DNA of 64,000 nucleotides, from positions 372,001-436,000 of the forward strand of contig NZ_JANWGH010000002.1 in the NCBI RefSeq assembly GCF_024919275.1. The letters run 5' to 3'. A program made the translations under genes and the position numbers. Numbering within the stretch: position 1 is the first letter of the stretch; the number at the start of each line of letters is the position of its first letter. Below the pieces are notes generated by a model that worked only from the letters and a program-made list of their open reading frames with translations, made no database searches and was not told the origin of the DNA. The DNA is from Algoriphagus limi. GTDB taxonomy: Bacteria > Bacteroidota > Bacteroidia > Cytophagales > Cyclobacteriaceae. Positions 9,035 through 16,596 of the stretch are shown here, in pieces.

Positions 9035-9925
9035 TCATCGACTAAACAAATCCTTCAAGGCATCTTGTAATTGGTCAAACTCAAACTCAAATCCAGCTTT
9101 TTGGATCTTTTGGCAAGAAACTCGGTTTCCCCCCAAAACCATGGCGGCCATTTCTCCTGATACCAGCCTGAGTAAAAATCCCGGAACTCCGATTCCCAAA
9201 TAAGGTTTTCCTTTTGCTCGAGCGGCTTCTTGGGTTAATAATTGGTTAGTTGCCGGCTGAGGTCCTACCGCATTATAAACTCCTTGCAGGGTGGTCTTGT
9301 CCAAAGCAAAAACAAACATCCGAGCCAAATCTTCGATATGAATCCAACTCATCCACTGATCGCCATTTCCCAAAGGCGCGGCAACGGGCGGCTTAAGCAT
9401 TTCACCCAAGGCTCCTCCTTCTGCATCCAGGACGATACCGATTCGAAGTAAAACCGTACGAAGATTTAGATTTTCGATTTTTTTCACCTCCTGCTCCCAA
9501 GCCACTACTACTTCGGCCAAAAAATCATGGCCAGCAGGAGAATTTTCATCTACCAAAGCAGCTCCAGTATTGAAACCATAATACCCTACCGCAGAGGCAG
9601 AAATAAAGGTAGTTGGTTTATTTTCAGCCTTCTCGATTGCACTATATAGCAATTGGGTGCTTTTCACTCGGGAGTCCAAAATCTCCTTTTTTCGCTCAGG
9701 TGTCCATCGCTTATCGGCTACTCCTGCCCCTGCTAAATGAATGACTGCATCAGCCCATTCCATCGCCTCAGGATCGAGCTTTTGTTTAGAAATATCCCAC
9801 TGGAACGATTTCCGAACTTGAGATGAACGGCTAAGCCAAGCCACTTCCAACCCTTTTTTTTCAAGCAATTGGGTGATTCTACGACCAATCAGCCCTGAGC
9901 CTCCGGTGATGAGAATATTTTTCAT
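9035..9925 (-). CDS. TIGR01777 / SDR39U1-like NAD(P)-binding epimerase-family protein
   Basis: A 296-residue atypical short-chain dehydrogenase. The N-terminal Rossmann motif GGSGLIGRR (residues 8-16) binds NAD(P), and ISASAVGYYGF (about 108-118) carries the SDR Ser/Tyr region. The last 50 residues (PGFLLRLVSGEMAAMVLGGNRV split) match the DUF1731 extension typical of this family. Its members are widespread and conserved, but the reaction is not established. The gene has no same-strand close neighbour; its 3' end abuts the PLDc_N array convergently. Confidence 0.88.
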   Translation of the reverse strand: MKNILITGGSGLIGRRITQLLEKKGLEVAWLSRSSQVRKSFQWDISKQKLDPEAMEWADAVIHLAGAGVADKRWTPERKKEILDSRVKSTQLLYSAIEKAENKPTTFISASAVGYYGFNTGAALVDENSPAGHDFLAEVVVAWEQEVKKIENLNLRTVLLRIGIVLDAEGGALGEMLKPPVAAPLGNGDQWMSWIHIEDLARMFVFALDKTTLQGVYNAVGPQPATNQLLTQEAARAKGKPYLGIGVPGFLLRLVSGEMAAMVLGGNRVSCQKIQKAGFEFEFDQLQDALKDLFSR

Positions 9926-10041
9926 TTTGATGATTTGTGTTGATAACCAATTTGGTCAAGCTTTGGTTGAAACCGACCATTTGATTTCTAAAAATTCAAT
10001 TTCTATTCCTAATTTGTCTGCTGCAAGAAAGAAAACCTGCT

Positions 10042-11259
10042 TTGGCTAACAAATCATTTGCTCTTTACTTTTTTCAATGGCTCATAGGAGGGCTGGTAAT
10101 TGGGCTTCTGGCTGGCAGTGCATCAGCCTTTTTTCTTATCGCTTTGGACTGGGCAACCAATTTCCGCGAAAGCCATATCTGGATAATTGCCTTGTTACCG
10201 ATTGCTGGATTTTTGATTGGTTGGTCTTACTATAAAATCGGCCAAAATTCTGTCAAAGGAAATAACCTACTACTCGACGAACTTTATGAGCATAAAAGCC
10301 CAATTCCGCTTCGAATGACCCCATTAGTGCTTCTTGGGACGATTTTGACACATTTATTTGGTGGTTCGGCCGGAAGAGAAGGTACTGCCGTCCAAATGGG
10401 TGGTTCTCTAGCTGATCAACTTACACGAATCATTGGATTTGAACCAGAAAATCGTCGTCTAATTCTCATAGGAGGCGTTGCAGGGGGATTTGCTTCTGTA
10501 TTTGGAACACCCCTAGCTGGGGCAATTTTCGCTTTGGAATGGATGCATTCAAGACAGCTTCGCTGGAAGTCCATTTATCCCGCATTTTGGGCAGGCTGGG
10601 TGGCCCATTGGGTCTGCGAATCGATGTGGGGAGTTGGTCATACGGCTTATCATATTTCAGAAGTTCCGAGTCACACCCTTACCAACTTATTTTGGATAAT
10701 TCCCGCAGGTATTGCTTTTGGTTTGTCCGGCAGACTCTTTGGAGAGACCAGTCATTTTTTTTCAAAAATTTTTTCAAACACCATTTCATACCCTCCACTT
10801 CGTCCGGTCGTAGGCGGACTGATGATCGCTTTGTTTGTATGGATTTCGGACAGTACGACTTACTTAGGATTGGGTGTGCCGAGGATAGTAGAGGCCTTCG
10901 AAAACCCACTTCCTTGGTATGATTGGTTGGCAAAAACAGGTTTGACAGGATTTACCCTTGGAGCGGGCTTCAAGGGAGGAGAAGTCACTCCCTTATTCTT
11001 TACGGGGGCCACCTTAGGCAATGCCTTACATGGATTGATTCCTCTCCCCTTAGCATTATTAGCTGGATGTGGATTTGTGGGAGTTTTTTCTGGAGCCACC
11101 AACACACCAATGGCTTGCACCGTAATGGGGATGGAATTATTTGGGGTAGAGGCTGGTGTATTTTTAGCCTTATCCTGTGGGATTGCCTATGTTTTCAGTG
11201 GAAAAGGAAGCATTTATTCTTCCCAGGATTTAGGCTGGAAAAAGAGCTGGTTTTATTAA
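10042..11259 (+). CDS. CLC-type antiporter of the fluoride-specific (CLC-F) subgroup
   Basis: A 405-residue polytopic CLC protein. Two motifs point to CLC-F fluoride/proton antiporters rather than chloride channels: GNNLL at residues 73-77 where chloride CLCs have GSGIP, and GREGTAVQM at 111-119 with gating Glu113 and the Met (119) seen in CLC-F proteins. A second helix-N-type region GGEVTPLF lies near residue 314. It would export toxic F- from the cytoplasm in exchange for H+. No ATG exists upstream in frame before a stop; TTG at 10042 is the best start, giving a short polar N-terminus before the first helix, so the start is less certain than the frame. I saw no crcB fluoride riboswitch upstream. 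Confidence 0.85.
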   Translation: MANKSFALYFFQWLIGGLVIGLLAGSASAFFLIALDWATNFRESHIWIIALLPIAGFLIGWSYYKIGQNSVKGNNLLLDELYEHKSPIPLRMTPLVLLGTILTHLFGGSAGREGTAVQMGGSLADQLTRIIGFEPENRRLILIGGVAGGFASVFGTPLAGAIFALEWMHSRQLRWKSIYPAFWAGWVAHWVCESMWGVGHTAYHISEVPSHTLTNLFWIIPAGIAFGLSGRLFGETSHFFSKIFSNTISYPPLRPVVGGLMIALFVWISDSTTYLGLGVPRIVEAFENPLPWYDWLAKTGLTGFTLGAGFKGGEVTPLFFTGATLGNALHGLIPLPLALLAGCGFVGVFSGATNTPMACTVMGMELFGVEAGVFLALSCGIAYVFSGKGSIYSSQDLGWKKSWFY

Positions 11260-11275
11260 AAAATTCAGTTTCTAT

Positions 11276-12076
11276 TTAGAGTTTCTTCGCTTCATTCCAA
11301 AACACATCCATTTCAGCCAAAGTCATATCACTGAGATTTTTCCCGGCATCCTTAGCAGCTTTTTCCAAATACTGGAATCGCTTGATGAATTTCAAATTCG
11401 TTCGCTCTAGAGCCTCCTCGGGATTGATATCAATGAAGCGCGCGTAATTAATTAGAGAAAAAAGCAAGTCTCCAAATTCGGCTGTGGCTTTCTCTTTGTC
11501 AATTTCTTCATTGGAAGCTGCATTGAATTCATTTTTGAATTCTTGCATTTCCTCCTCGACTTTTTCCCAAACTTGATGTTTTTCTTCCCAATCAAATCCA
11601 ACACCTCTAGCCTTCTCCTGAATTCGCATCGCTTTGATCAATGCAGGCAGAGATTTGGGCACTCCTCCCAAGACAGACTGATTTCCCTTTTCTTTAAGTT
11701 TGATTTTCTCCCAATTCTGACTGACTGTATCTGCGTCATTGGCTTGAGTATCTCCATAAATATGTGGATGCCGGCGAATCAGTTTTTCACAAAGAGAATG
11801 GGTCAGGGATGCAATGTCAAAATTACCTTCCTCCGAACCGATCTTCGCATAAAAAACTATGTGCAAGAGCAAATCTCCCAGTTCCTTTTTGATTTCCTCT
11901 GGATTTCCCTCCAAAATCGCATCCGACAACTCGAATGTTTCCTCAATGGTAAGATGGCGAAGGCTTTCCGTAGTCTGCTTTCTATCCCAAGGGCATTGGG
12001 CTCGAAGCTCATCCATGATGGTCAATAGTCGGTCAAATGCAGCCAATTGCTCGGCCCGGTTACTGAAATTTGACAT
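11276..12076 (-). CDS. mazG: Nucleoside triphosphate pyrophosphohydrolase MazG
   Basis: A 266-residue all-alpha NTP pyrophosphohydrolase with the usual two MazG repeats. The first has CPWDRKQTTESL then the metal-binding ExxE...ExxD pattern (IEETFELSDAI and KKELGDLLLHI, residues 47-75). The second repeat is around 170-215 (VEEEMQEFKNE, AEFGDLLFSLINYARF). It hydrolyses (d)NTPs to monophosphates and clears aberrant nucleotides. Length equals the family norm. It diverges from a small membrane-protein gene and both appear to start from one palindromic promoter. Its 3' end converges closely on the CLC gene. Confidence 0.95.
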   Translation of the reverse strand: MSNFSNRAEQLAAFDRLLTIMDELRAQCPWDRKQTTESLRHLTIEETFELSDAILEGNPEEIKKELGDLLLHIVFYAKIGSEEGNFDIASLTHSLCEKLIRRHPHIYGDTQANDADTVSQNWEKIKLKEKGNQSVLGGVPKSLPALIKAMRIQEKARGVGFDWEEKHQVWEKVEEEMQEFKNEFNAASNEEIDKEKATAEFGDLLFSLINYARFIDINPEEALERTNLKFIKRFQYLEKAAKDAGKNLSDMTLAEMDVFWNEAKKL

Positions 12077-12124
12077 GATTTGGGAAACTAAGATGATTTG
12101 GTAGTCGTTTTCGAAGTAAAGCTT

Positions 12125-12142
12125 TAAATTTGTGCAAATTTA
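12125..12142. promoter_or_regulatory. Palindromic divergent promoter between mazG and the 76-residue membrane protein
   Basis: TAAATTTG (12125-12132) is a perfect Bacteroidota -7 element (TAnnTTTG) for the rightward gene, and its mirror image CAAATTTA (12135-12142) is the same element for mazG. Together they make an 18-base palindrome with two central bases. A TTG at 12098-12100 could be the -33 element of the rightward promoter, at a slightly long spacing of 24. Predicted leaders are about 10 bases rightward and about 50 bases for mazG. Confidence 0.6.
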
Positions 12143-12148
12143 TCGGTT

Positions 12149-12379
12149 ATGACAACTGTATTAATCACGCTGGGCTTTGTGGCATTGTTCTTTGTATTGA
12201 TGTCTGTAAGGCTCCTATTCTTGAAAAACGGAGAATTTAAAGGCACTTGTGCCTCTCAAAACCCTTACCTCAATAAAGATGGAGGAACTTGTAGCTACTG
12301 CGGAAAAACCGTGGATGCAAATAGCTCCTGCGGTAATCCCGACAATGAAGTGGATAAAGTTCTAGCCAAATTCAAATAA
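12149..12379 (+). CDS. Small single-pass membrane protein with Cys-rich tail
   Basis: A 76-residue protein with one N-terminal transmembrane helix (residues 3-25) and a polar tail holding four cysteines: Cys34, the CSYC pair Cys48/Cys51, and Cys61. The spacing suggests a small zinc-ribbon-like or Fe-S-like knuckle, or disulphides if the tail is periplasmic. The family is known to me only as an uncharacterised membrane or secreted protein of Cytophagales. A hairpin terminator follows directly, so it is monocistronic, and it diverges from mazG. Confidence 0.75.
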   Translation: MTTVLITLGFVALFFVLMSVRLLFLKNGEFKGTCASQNPYLNKDGGTCSYCGKTVDANSSCGNPDNEVDKVLAKFK

Positions 12380-12387
12380 AAACACAC

Positions 12388-12410
12388 TCCTGCCTCTGGC
12401 AGGATTTTTT
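12388..12410 (+). terminator. Rho-independent terminator
   Basis: A seven-base stem TCCTGCC/GGCAGGA with a three-base loop is followed by six T residues, just after the small Cys-rich membrane protein gene. Confidence 0.9.
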
Positions 12411-12440
12411 ACGATTTTTCACTAAAAACATTTACTGTAC

Positions 12441-13835
12441 GTGTCACTGATCAAATCAATTTCCGGAATCCGGGGGACAATAGGAGGGAAAGCCGGAGAA
12501 GGTCTGACTCCTATTGATGTCGTGAAATTTACAGCGGCTTATGGCGCTTGGGTATTGGAAAAAACAGGAAACCCGAAGGTCGTCATCGGAAGAGATGCAC
12601 GAATCTCCGGTGATATGGTTTCCCGATTAGTTTCGGCTACTCTACAAGGCTTAGGAATCCATGTGATCGACTTGGGGCTAAGCACTACGCCTACTGTCGA
12701 ATTGGCTGTCCCTATGGAAAAGGCAGGCGGAGGAATCATCCTTACAGCTAGCCACAATCCTATTCAATGGAATGCCTTGAAGCTTTTGAATGCAAAGGGT
12801 GAATTCATTTCTGATGCAGAAGGAAAAGATGTCTTGGAAAAAGCCGAGAATGAGGATTTTTCCTTTGCTGAGGTGAAAAAACTGGGAGACTACACGGCTA
12901 TTGACGATTACTTGGATCGCCATATTCAGCATGTTTTGGACTTGGAATTGGTGGATGTGGAAGCAATCCGAGCCAGAGGTTTCAAAATCGTGGTGGACGC
13001 GGTGAATTCAACGGGTGGTATTGTGGTACCCAAACTTTTGAAAGCACTAGGAGTGGAAGTAGTAGAAGAAATGTATTGCACTCCAGATGGACATTTCCCT
13101 CATAATCCTGAGCCTCTTCCCGAAAACCTACGGGACATTTCCCAAAAACTTGAAAAGGGAAATTTCGACTTGGGAATCGTTGTTGATCCGGATGTAGACC
13201 GCTTGGCCTTGATCAATGAAGATGGTTCTCCTTTTGGGGAGGAATATACCTTAGTAGCTGTGGCGGATTATGTGCTTTCCAAAACTCCCGGAAATACCGT
13301 TTCCAACCTTTCTTCCACTCGAGCACTTCGAGATGTGACTGAAAAACGAGGAGGAAATTACACCGCTGCTGCTGTGGGAGAAGTGAATGTAGTCAATCAA
13401 ATGAAAGCTGTTGATGCTGTAATTGGTGGTGAAGGAAATGGTGGAATCATCTATCCTGCCTCCCACTATGGTCGGGATGCTTTGGTTGGTATCGGCTTGT
13501 TTTTAACACATTTAGCAAAATTCGGAAAATCCATTTCCCGTCTTCGGGCGACCTATCCGAACTACTACATTTCGAAAAATAAAATTGAACTGACTCCTGA
13601 AATCAATGTGGATAAAATCCTCGATGAAATCAGAGAGAAGTATAAAAAACAGCCTATCAACGATATTGATGGGGTAAAAATCGAATTTGACAAAGAGTGG
13701 GTTCACCTTCGGAAATCCAATACGGAACCGATCATTCGGATCTATGCCGAATCCGATTCTGAAGCCAAAGCCGAGCACTTAGCCAAAAAAATCATATTAG
13801 ATATCAAAGAGGTAATCAGCGCCTCCCTGATTTAA
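12441..13835 (+). CDS. glmM: Phosphoglucosamine mutase
   Basis: A 464-residue alpha-D-phosphohexomutase. The phosphoserine loop TASHNP carries Ser104, the Mg-binding loop DPDVDR is at 249-254, the sugar-binding loop GEGNGG is around 340, and the C-terminal phosphate-binding loop RKSNTEPIIRIYAE is near 430. The N-terminal SGIRGTIGG and the family subtype fit GlmM, which turns glucosamine-6-P into glucosamine-1-P for UDP-GlcNAc; phosphomannomutase activity cannot be excluded from sequence. The start is GTG at 12441, since no ATG is near and the family N-terminus begins here. It sits 24 bases ahead of the cysteine desulfurase gene. The partner enzyme glmS is in the same window at 49-51 kb. Confidence 0.92.
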   Translation: MSLIKSISGIRGTIGGKAGEGLTPIDVVKFTAAYGAWVLEKTGNPKVVIGRDARISGDMVSRLVSATLQGLGIHVIDLGLSTTPTVELAVPMEKAGGGIILTASHNPIQWNALKLLNAKGEFISDAEGKDVLEKAENEDFSFAEVKKLGDYTAIDDYLDRHIQHVLDLELVDVEAIRARGFKIVVDAVNSTGGIVVPKLLKALGVEVVEEMYCTPDGHFPHNPEPLPENLRDISQKLEKGNFDLGIVVDPDVDRLALINEDGSPFGEEYTLVAVADYVLSKTPGNTVSNLSSTRALRDVTEKRGGNYTAAAVGEVNVVNQMKAVDAVIGGEGNGGIIYPASHYGRDALVGIGLFLTHLAKFGKSISRLRATYPNYYISKNKIELTPEINVDKILDEIREKYKKQPINDIDGVKIEFDKEWVHLRKSNTEPIIRIYAESDSEAKAEHLAKKIILDIKEVISASLI

Positions 13836-13859
13836 TTAAACCCAATTAACGAAGAAAAG

Positions 13860-15002
13860 ATGAAGGTCTATTTTGACAATGCCGCCACTACGGCCATGGA
13901 TGATCGAGTAATCGAAGCCATGCTGCCTTTTATGAAAAATCATTACGGAAATCCATCTTCAGTTCACAGTCATGGCCGAGAAGTGCGTACTGCAATTGAA
14001 AGAGCTCGTAAAAAAGTGGCAGAATTACTCAATGCAACACCTTCTGAAATCTTCTTTACCTCAGGGGGAACAGAAGCTGATAATACAGCTTTGGTTTGTG
14101 GGATTGAAACACATGGCATAAAGCATGCGATCACTTCGCCTCTTGAACACCATGCAGTATTACATACTTTGGAAGTATGTGAGCAAAAAGGAAACATCCA
14201 ACTTCACACTTTGGATGTCAATGCAAAAGGTGAAATTGATCTGAACCAATTAGAGGAGCTTTTGAAAAAGTATCCGAATGCTTTGGTTTCTTTAATGCAT
14301 GCAAACAATGAGATCGGCAACCTCAATGATTTGCAGAAAATCGGATCTTTGGCTCAGGAATATGGAGCATTTTTCCATTCGGATACGGTGCAGACCATGG
14401 GACATTATACACATGATCTAAAAAATCTTCCTGTGGATGCGATTGTAGCAGGAGGACATAAATTCCATGGCCCGAAAGGTTCAGGCTTTTTATATGTACG
14501 CAAGGACAAAAAAATCCATCCATTTATTCATGGGGGTGCTCAGGAACGAAACATGCGGGGTGGAACTGAAAATGTGATTGGAATTATCGGAATCGCAAAG
14601 GCTTTGGAACTTGCCTATGAGGACATGGCAGGTCATGAAGCCCATATCAAAGCACTTAAGAAGCACTTTATCGAAAAGTTGAAAGCTGAAATCCCTGGAG
14701 TAGAATTCAATGGGCTTTCCGGGCAAACTGATAAATCACTTTATACCGTATTGAATGTCAGCATGCCTCCGTCGGAAGCAAATTCCGGAATGCTGCTATT
14801 CAACTTGGACTTGGCGGGAATCTCTGCCTCTGGAGGATCTGCATGCAGTTCTGGTGCTACTGTGGGATCTCATGTTTTGCGGGCTTTAAACCACAATCCT
14901 GAAAGAGACTCTGTTCGTTTCTCTTTCAGCCGATTCAATACAATTGAAGAGGTTGACTACACCATAGAGAAACTAAAAGAACTCTACGCAGTAGAAGCAT
15001 AA
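13860..15002 (+). CDS. Cysteine desulfurase (IscS/NifS family)
   Basis: A 380-residue class V aminotransferase-fold PLP enzyme that takes sulfur from cysteine for Fe-S clusters or thiolated tRNA. The PLP lysine is Lys201 in GGHKFHGPKG and the persulfide-forming Cys329 sits in the loop GGSACSSG, as in group I (NifS/IscS) desulfurases. SGGTEADN near residue 68 and the His of SPLEHHA at about 97 complete the active site. No iscU or sufBCD gene is adjacent, so its client pathway is open. It probably shares a transcript with glmM, and a strong terminator follows. Confidence 0.93.
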   Translation: MKVYFDNAATTAMDDRVIEAMLPFMKNHYGNPSSVHSHGREVRTAIERARKKVAELLNATPSEIFFTSGGTEADNTALVCGIETHGIKHAITSPLEHHAVLHTLEVCEQKGNIQLHTLDVNAKGEIDLNQLEELLKKYPNALVSLMHANNEIGNLNDLQKIGSLAQEYGAFFHSDTVQTMGHYTHDLKNLPVDAIVAGGHKFHGPKGSGFLYVRKDKKIHPFIHGGAQERNMRGGTENVIGIIGIAKALELAYEDMAGHEAHIKALKKHFIEKLKAEIPGVEFNGLSGQTDKSLYTVLNVSMPPSEANSGMLLFNLDLAGISASGGSACSSGATVGSHVLRALNHNPERDSVRFSFSRFNTIEEVDYTIEKLKELYAVEA

Positions 15003-15031
15003 AAAAAAGAGCCTTCGAGGCTCTTTTTTAT
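15003..15031 (+). terminator. Rho-independent terminator
   Basis: A stem GAGCC/GGCTC (15009-15013 with 15019-15023), extended by an A-run pairing with a T-run, follows directly after the desulfurase stop codon. Confidence 0.88.
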
Positions 15032-15040
15032 TTTCATATT

Positions 15041-15152
15041 CTCCCACAGATATCCACGGAAAAAATCACAGATTAACACGGATATATGATGAGAATGCTT
15101 AATCTTTTTTGCTCATAAAATCTGTGCTCAAAATCTGTGAAAATCTGTGGGA
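15041..15152. repeat. Palindromic repeat element, copy 1 (downstream of the GxxExxY gene)
   Basis: The ends TCCCACAGAT (15042-15051) and ATCTGTGGGA (15143-15152) are perfect inverted repeats. Each arm is built from spaced heptamers: CACAGAT or CACGGA(T) at 15045, 15055, 15067 and 15077 on the left, and the complement ATCTGTG at 15120, 15133 and 15143 on the right, so the element is both a palindrome and a short array with about 10-13-base period. The first 41 bases match copy 2 at 35 positions. Confidence 0.8.
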
Positions 15153-15164
15153 AATTAAATAAGA

Positions 15165-15545
15165 CTAAAGGTAACCATTAATCTTTCGATGGATCTCCTT
15201 ATCAATTTTTGTAGTGTTAAAATTGACGAGCAACCCAACTTTTAACCCTGAAAGTCTCAAATAGGTTAGTAATTGCTTGTGATGAACTTCATGGAGATTT
15301 TCAAGAGATTTGATCTCCACAATTACTTTTTTCTCTACTAATAAATCAATACGATACCCCACATTCAGTTTTAACTCTTCATAAATCAAAGGAAGACCAA
15401 CTTGATGCTCCACCAATAGCCCCTCTTGGACCAATTCATATCCTAAAGCCGCCTCATAACTTGATTCCAAAAGTCCCGGTCCCAATGAATTATAAACTTT
15501 AAAAATCGCTCCCCTGATCAAAAATGTTAATTCATTTTCATGCAT
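15165..15545 (-). CDS. GxxExxY family protein (PD-(D/E)XK nuclease-like)
   Basis: A 126-residue protein with the family-naming motif GLLESSY at residues 24-30 and a PD-(D/E)XK-type core: Asp67 in YRIDLLV, then Glu77 and Lys79 in VEIKS, followed by the helix HHKQLLTYLRLSG. Length and motif order match the GxxExxY/PDDEXK_3 family. The fold predicts a metal-dependent nuclease, but no substrate is established to my knowledge. The gene is bracketed by two related palindromic elements: copy 2 lies about 60 bases upstream and copy 1 about 12 bases downstream. No host-like operon partner is present, which suggests a self-contained cassette of about 700 bases. Confidence 0.9.
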   Translation of the reverse strand: MHENELTFLIRGAIFKVYNSLGPGLLESSYEAALGYELVQEGLLVEHQVGLPLIYEELKLNVGYRIDLLVEKKVIVEIKSLENLHEVHHKQLLTYLRLSGLKVGLLVNFNTTKIDKEIHRKINGYL

Positions 15546-15606
15546 GAATAAATTTAAAAAATAGTTGGATTGAGTTTAGTTCTTAACCCAATTTTTACAC
15601 TAAATA

Positions 15607-15736
15607 TTTTCTCCCACAGATATCCACTGAAAAGGTCACAGATTAGAACAGAAATTTGATCAGGATTTATAAACCTTTGAGTTCAAAAATCTGGAAATAT
15701 CTTTGTAACAAATCCGTGAAAACCTGTGGGAGAAAA
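15607..15736. repeat. Palindromic repeat element, copy 2 (upstream of the GxxExxY gene)
   Basis: The outer ends form a perfect 13-base inverted repeat, TTTTCTCCCACAG (15607-15619) with its complement at 15724-15736. CACAGAT heptamers recur at 15615 and 15637 on the left, and degenerate complements at 15689, 15699, 15712 and 15722 on the right. The left arm lies in the same orientation as copy 1, 570 bases away. The right arm is more decayed than that of copy 1. It ends 12 bases before the stop of the next leftward gene and could fold as its terminator. Confidence 0.8.
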
Positions 15737-15747
15737 CTCGAGATTTT

Positions 15748-16494
15748 TTACTTTTTCGCTCCTGGATATCCGATTGCATACGGAGTCCAAATCTCATAGA
15801 TCGGATTTCCGGTTGAGCTTAATCCGCTATGATGCCACTCTCCATCGATCACCTCATAATTGAAGCTCAAACTAGCTCCTACTCGGGAATCATCTCGGGA
15901 GAAGAAAGTAATATTCTCTGTGTACTTTCCATCAACAGCTGTGTAGGTTCCTCCACCCGAGCCACTAAACTCTTTGGTTTCGGAATTAAAAGCCACCCAC
16001 TGAAATCTTCCTCCTGATAGGATTTTGATCGTTCTTCTAGCGCCAGGAGTTGATCGACGGATTTCATCATCCCGCTTTCTTCCTGTGATCACCCAGTTTC
16101 CGGTCAAATCATCCTTCTCATCAGAAACCCTTTCCCAGATTTCAACCAGCATTTTACCATTGATCTCGCTGGATATTACCATCTTTCCATCTACCCAATC
16201 CAAGGTATATTTATTGACAGTCCCTACTTGAAATGGATCCAAGGTGAAAAAATCCAAGGTTTCAGTGTAATCATTTCCATTCAATTCAAAAGGCCCTCCT
16301 CCGGCACCTACGAAATGATTGTCTGCCACCTGCTTAGCTCCAAAAGCGAAATAACCGTCTTGATAAATTTTGATGTATTCCACATCTTCCACAGGCTGAC
16401 CATCTTGATGGGTCATTTTCCAAGATCCCTCTATGGACTGAGCTTTTACCCAGCCAAAGAGCATTGTCAAAGCGATTAAAAGGTATTTTCTCAT
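15748..16494 (-). CDS. Secreted protein with two lipocalin-like repeat domains, unknown function
   Basis: A 248-residue protein starting at the ATG at 16494, which gives the signal peptide MRKYLLIALTMLFGWVKAQ; the longer frame to 16578 would bury it. The mature part holds two related beta-rich domains: residues about 20-125 (IEGSWKMTHQDG) and 130-245 (LTGNWVITGRKRD). Both contain a G-S/N-W start, a gly-rich GAGGGPF- or GSGGGTY-type turn, and a conserved -YTE-(T/N)-(L/I)-(D/T)-FF- strand. This is an internal duplication of a lipocalin-like strand set seen in uncharacterised Bacteroidota proteins. No catalytic residue is evident. Confidence 0.75.
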   Translation of the reverse strand: MRKYLLIALTMLFGWVKAQSIEGSWKMTHQDGQPVEDVEYIKIYQDGYFAFGAKQVADNHFVGAGGGPFELNGNDYTETLDFFTLDPFQVGTVNKYTLDWVDGKMVISSEINGKMLVEIWERVSDEKDDLTGNWVITGRKRDDEIRRSTPGARRTIKILSGGRFQWVAFNSETKEFSGSGGGTYTAVDGKYTENITFFSRDDSRVGASLSFNYEVIDGEWHHSGLSSTGNPIYEIWTPYAIGYPGAKK

Positions 16495-16596
16495 GATTTT
16501 TATCTCTGTTTGTAGAAAATTACCAAAACAAACACTGGAATTCCAACCTTTTCTTTTCAGCGGTTGGAATTCTTTCAATTTTGTATAGACTCAAGT

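Noticed and set aside
9926-10041. Possible fluoride (crcB) riboswitch before the CLC gene
   Set aside because: I looked for the conserved loop and pseudoknot words of the motif and found none; a covariance-model search would be decisive.
11543-12028. A 161-codon open frame antisense to mazG
   Set aside because: mazG motifs are intact on the other strand; the antisense product has no signal, domain or start context.
15041-15736. CRISPR-like array
   Set aside because: There are only two elements, they are palindromic, and they flank a gene; no unique spacers or cas genes are present.
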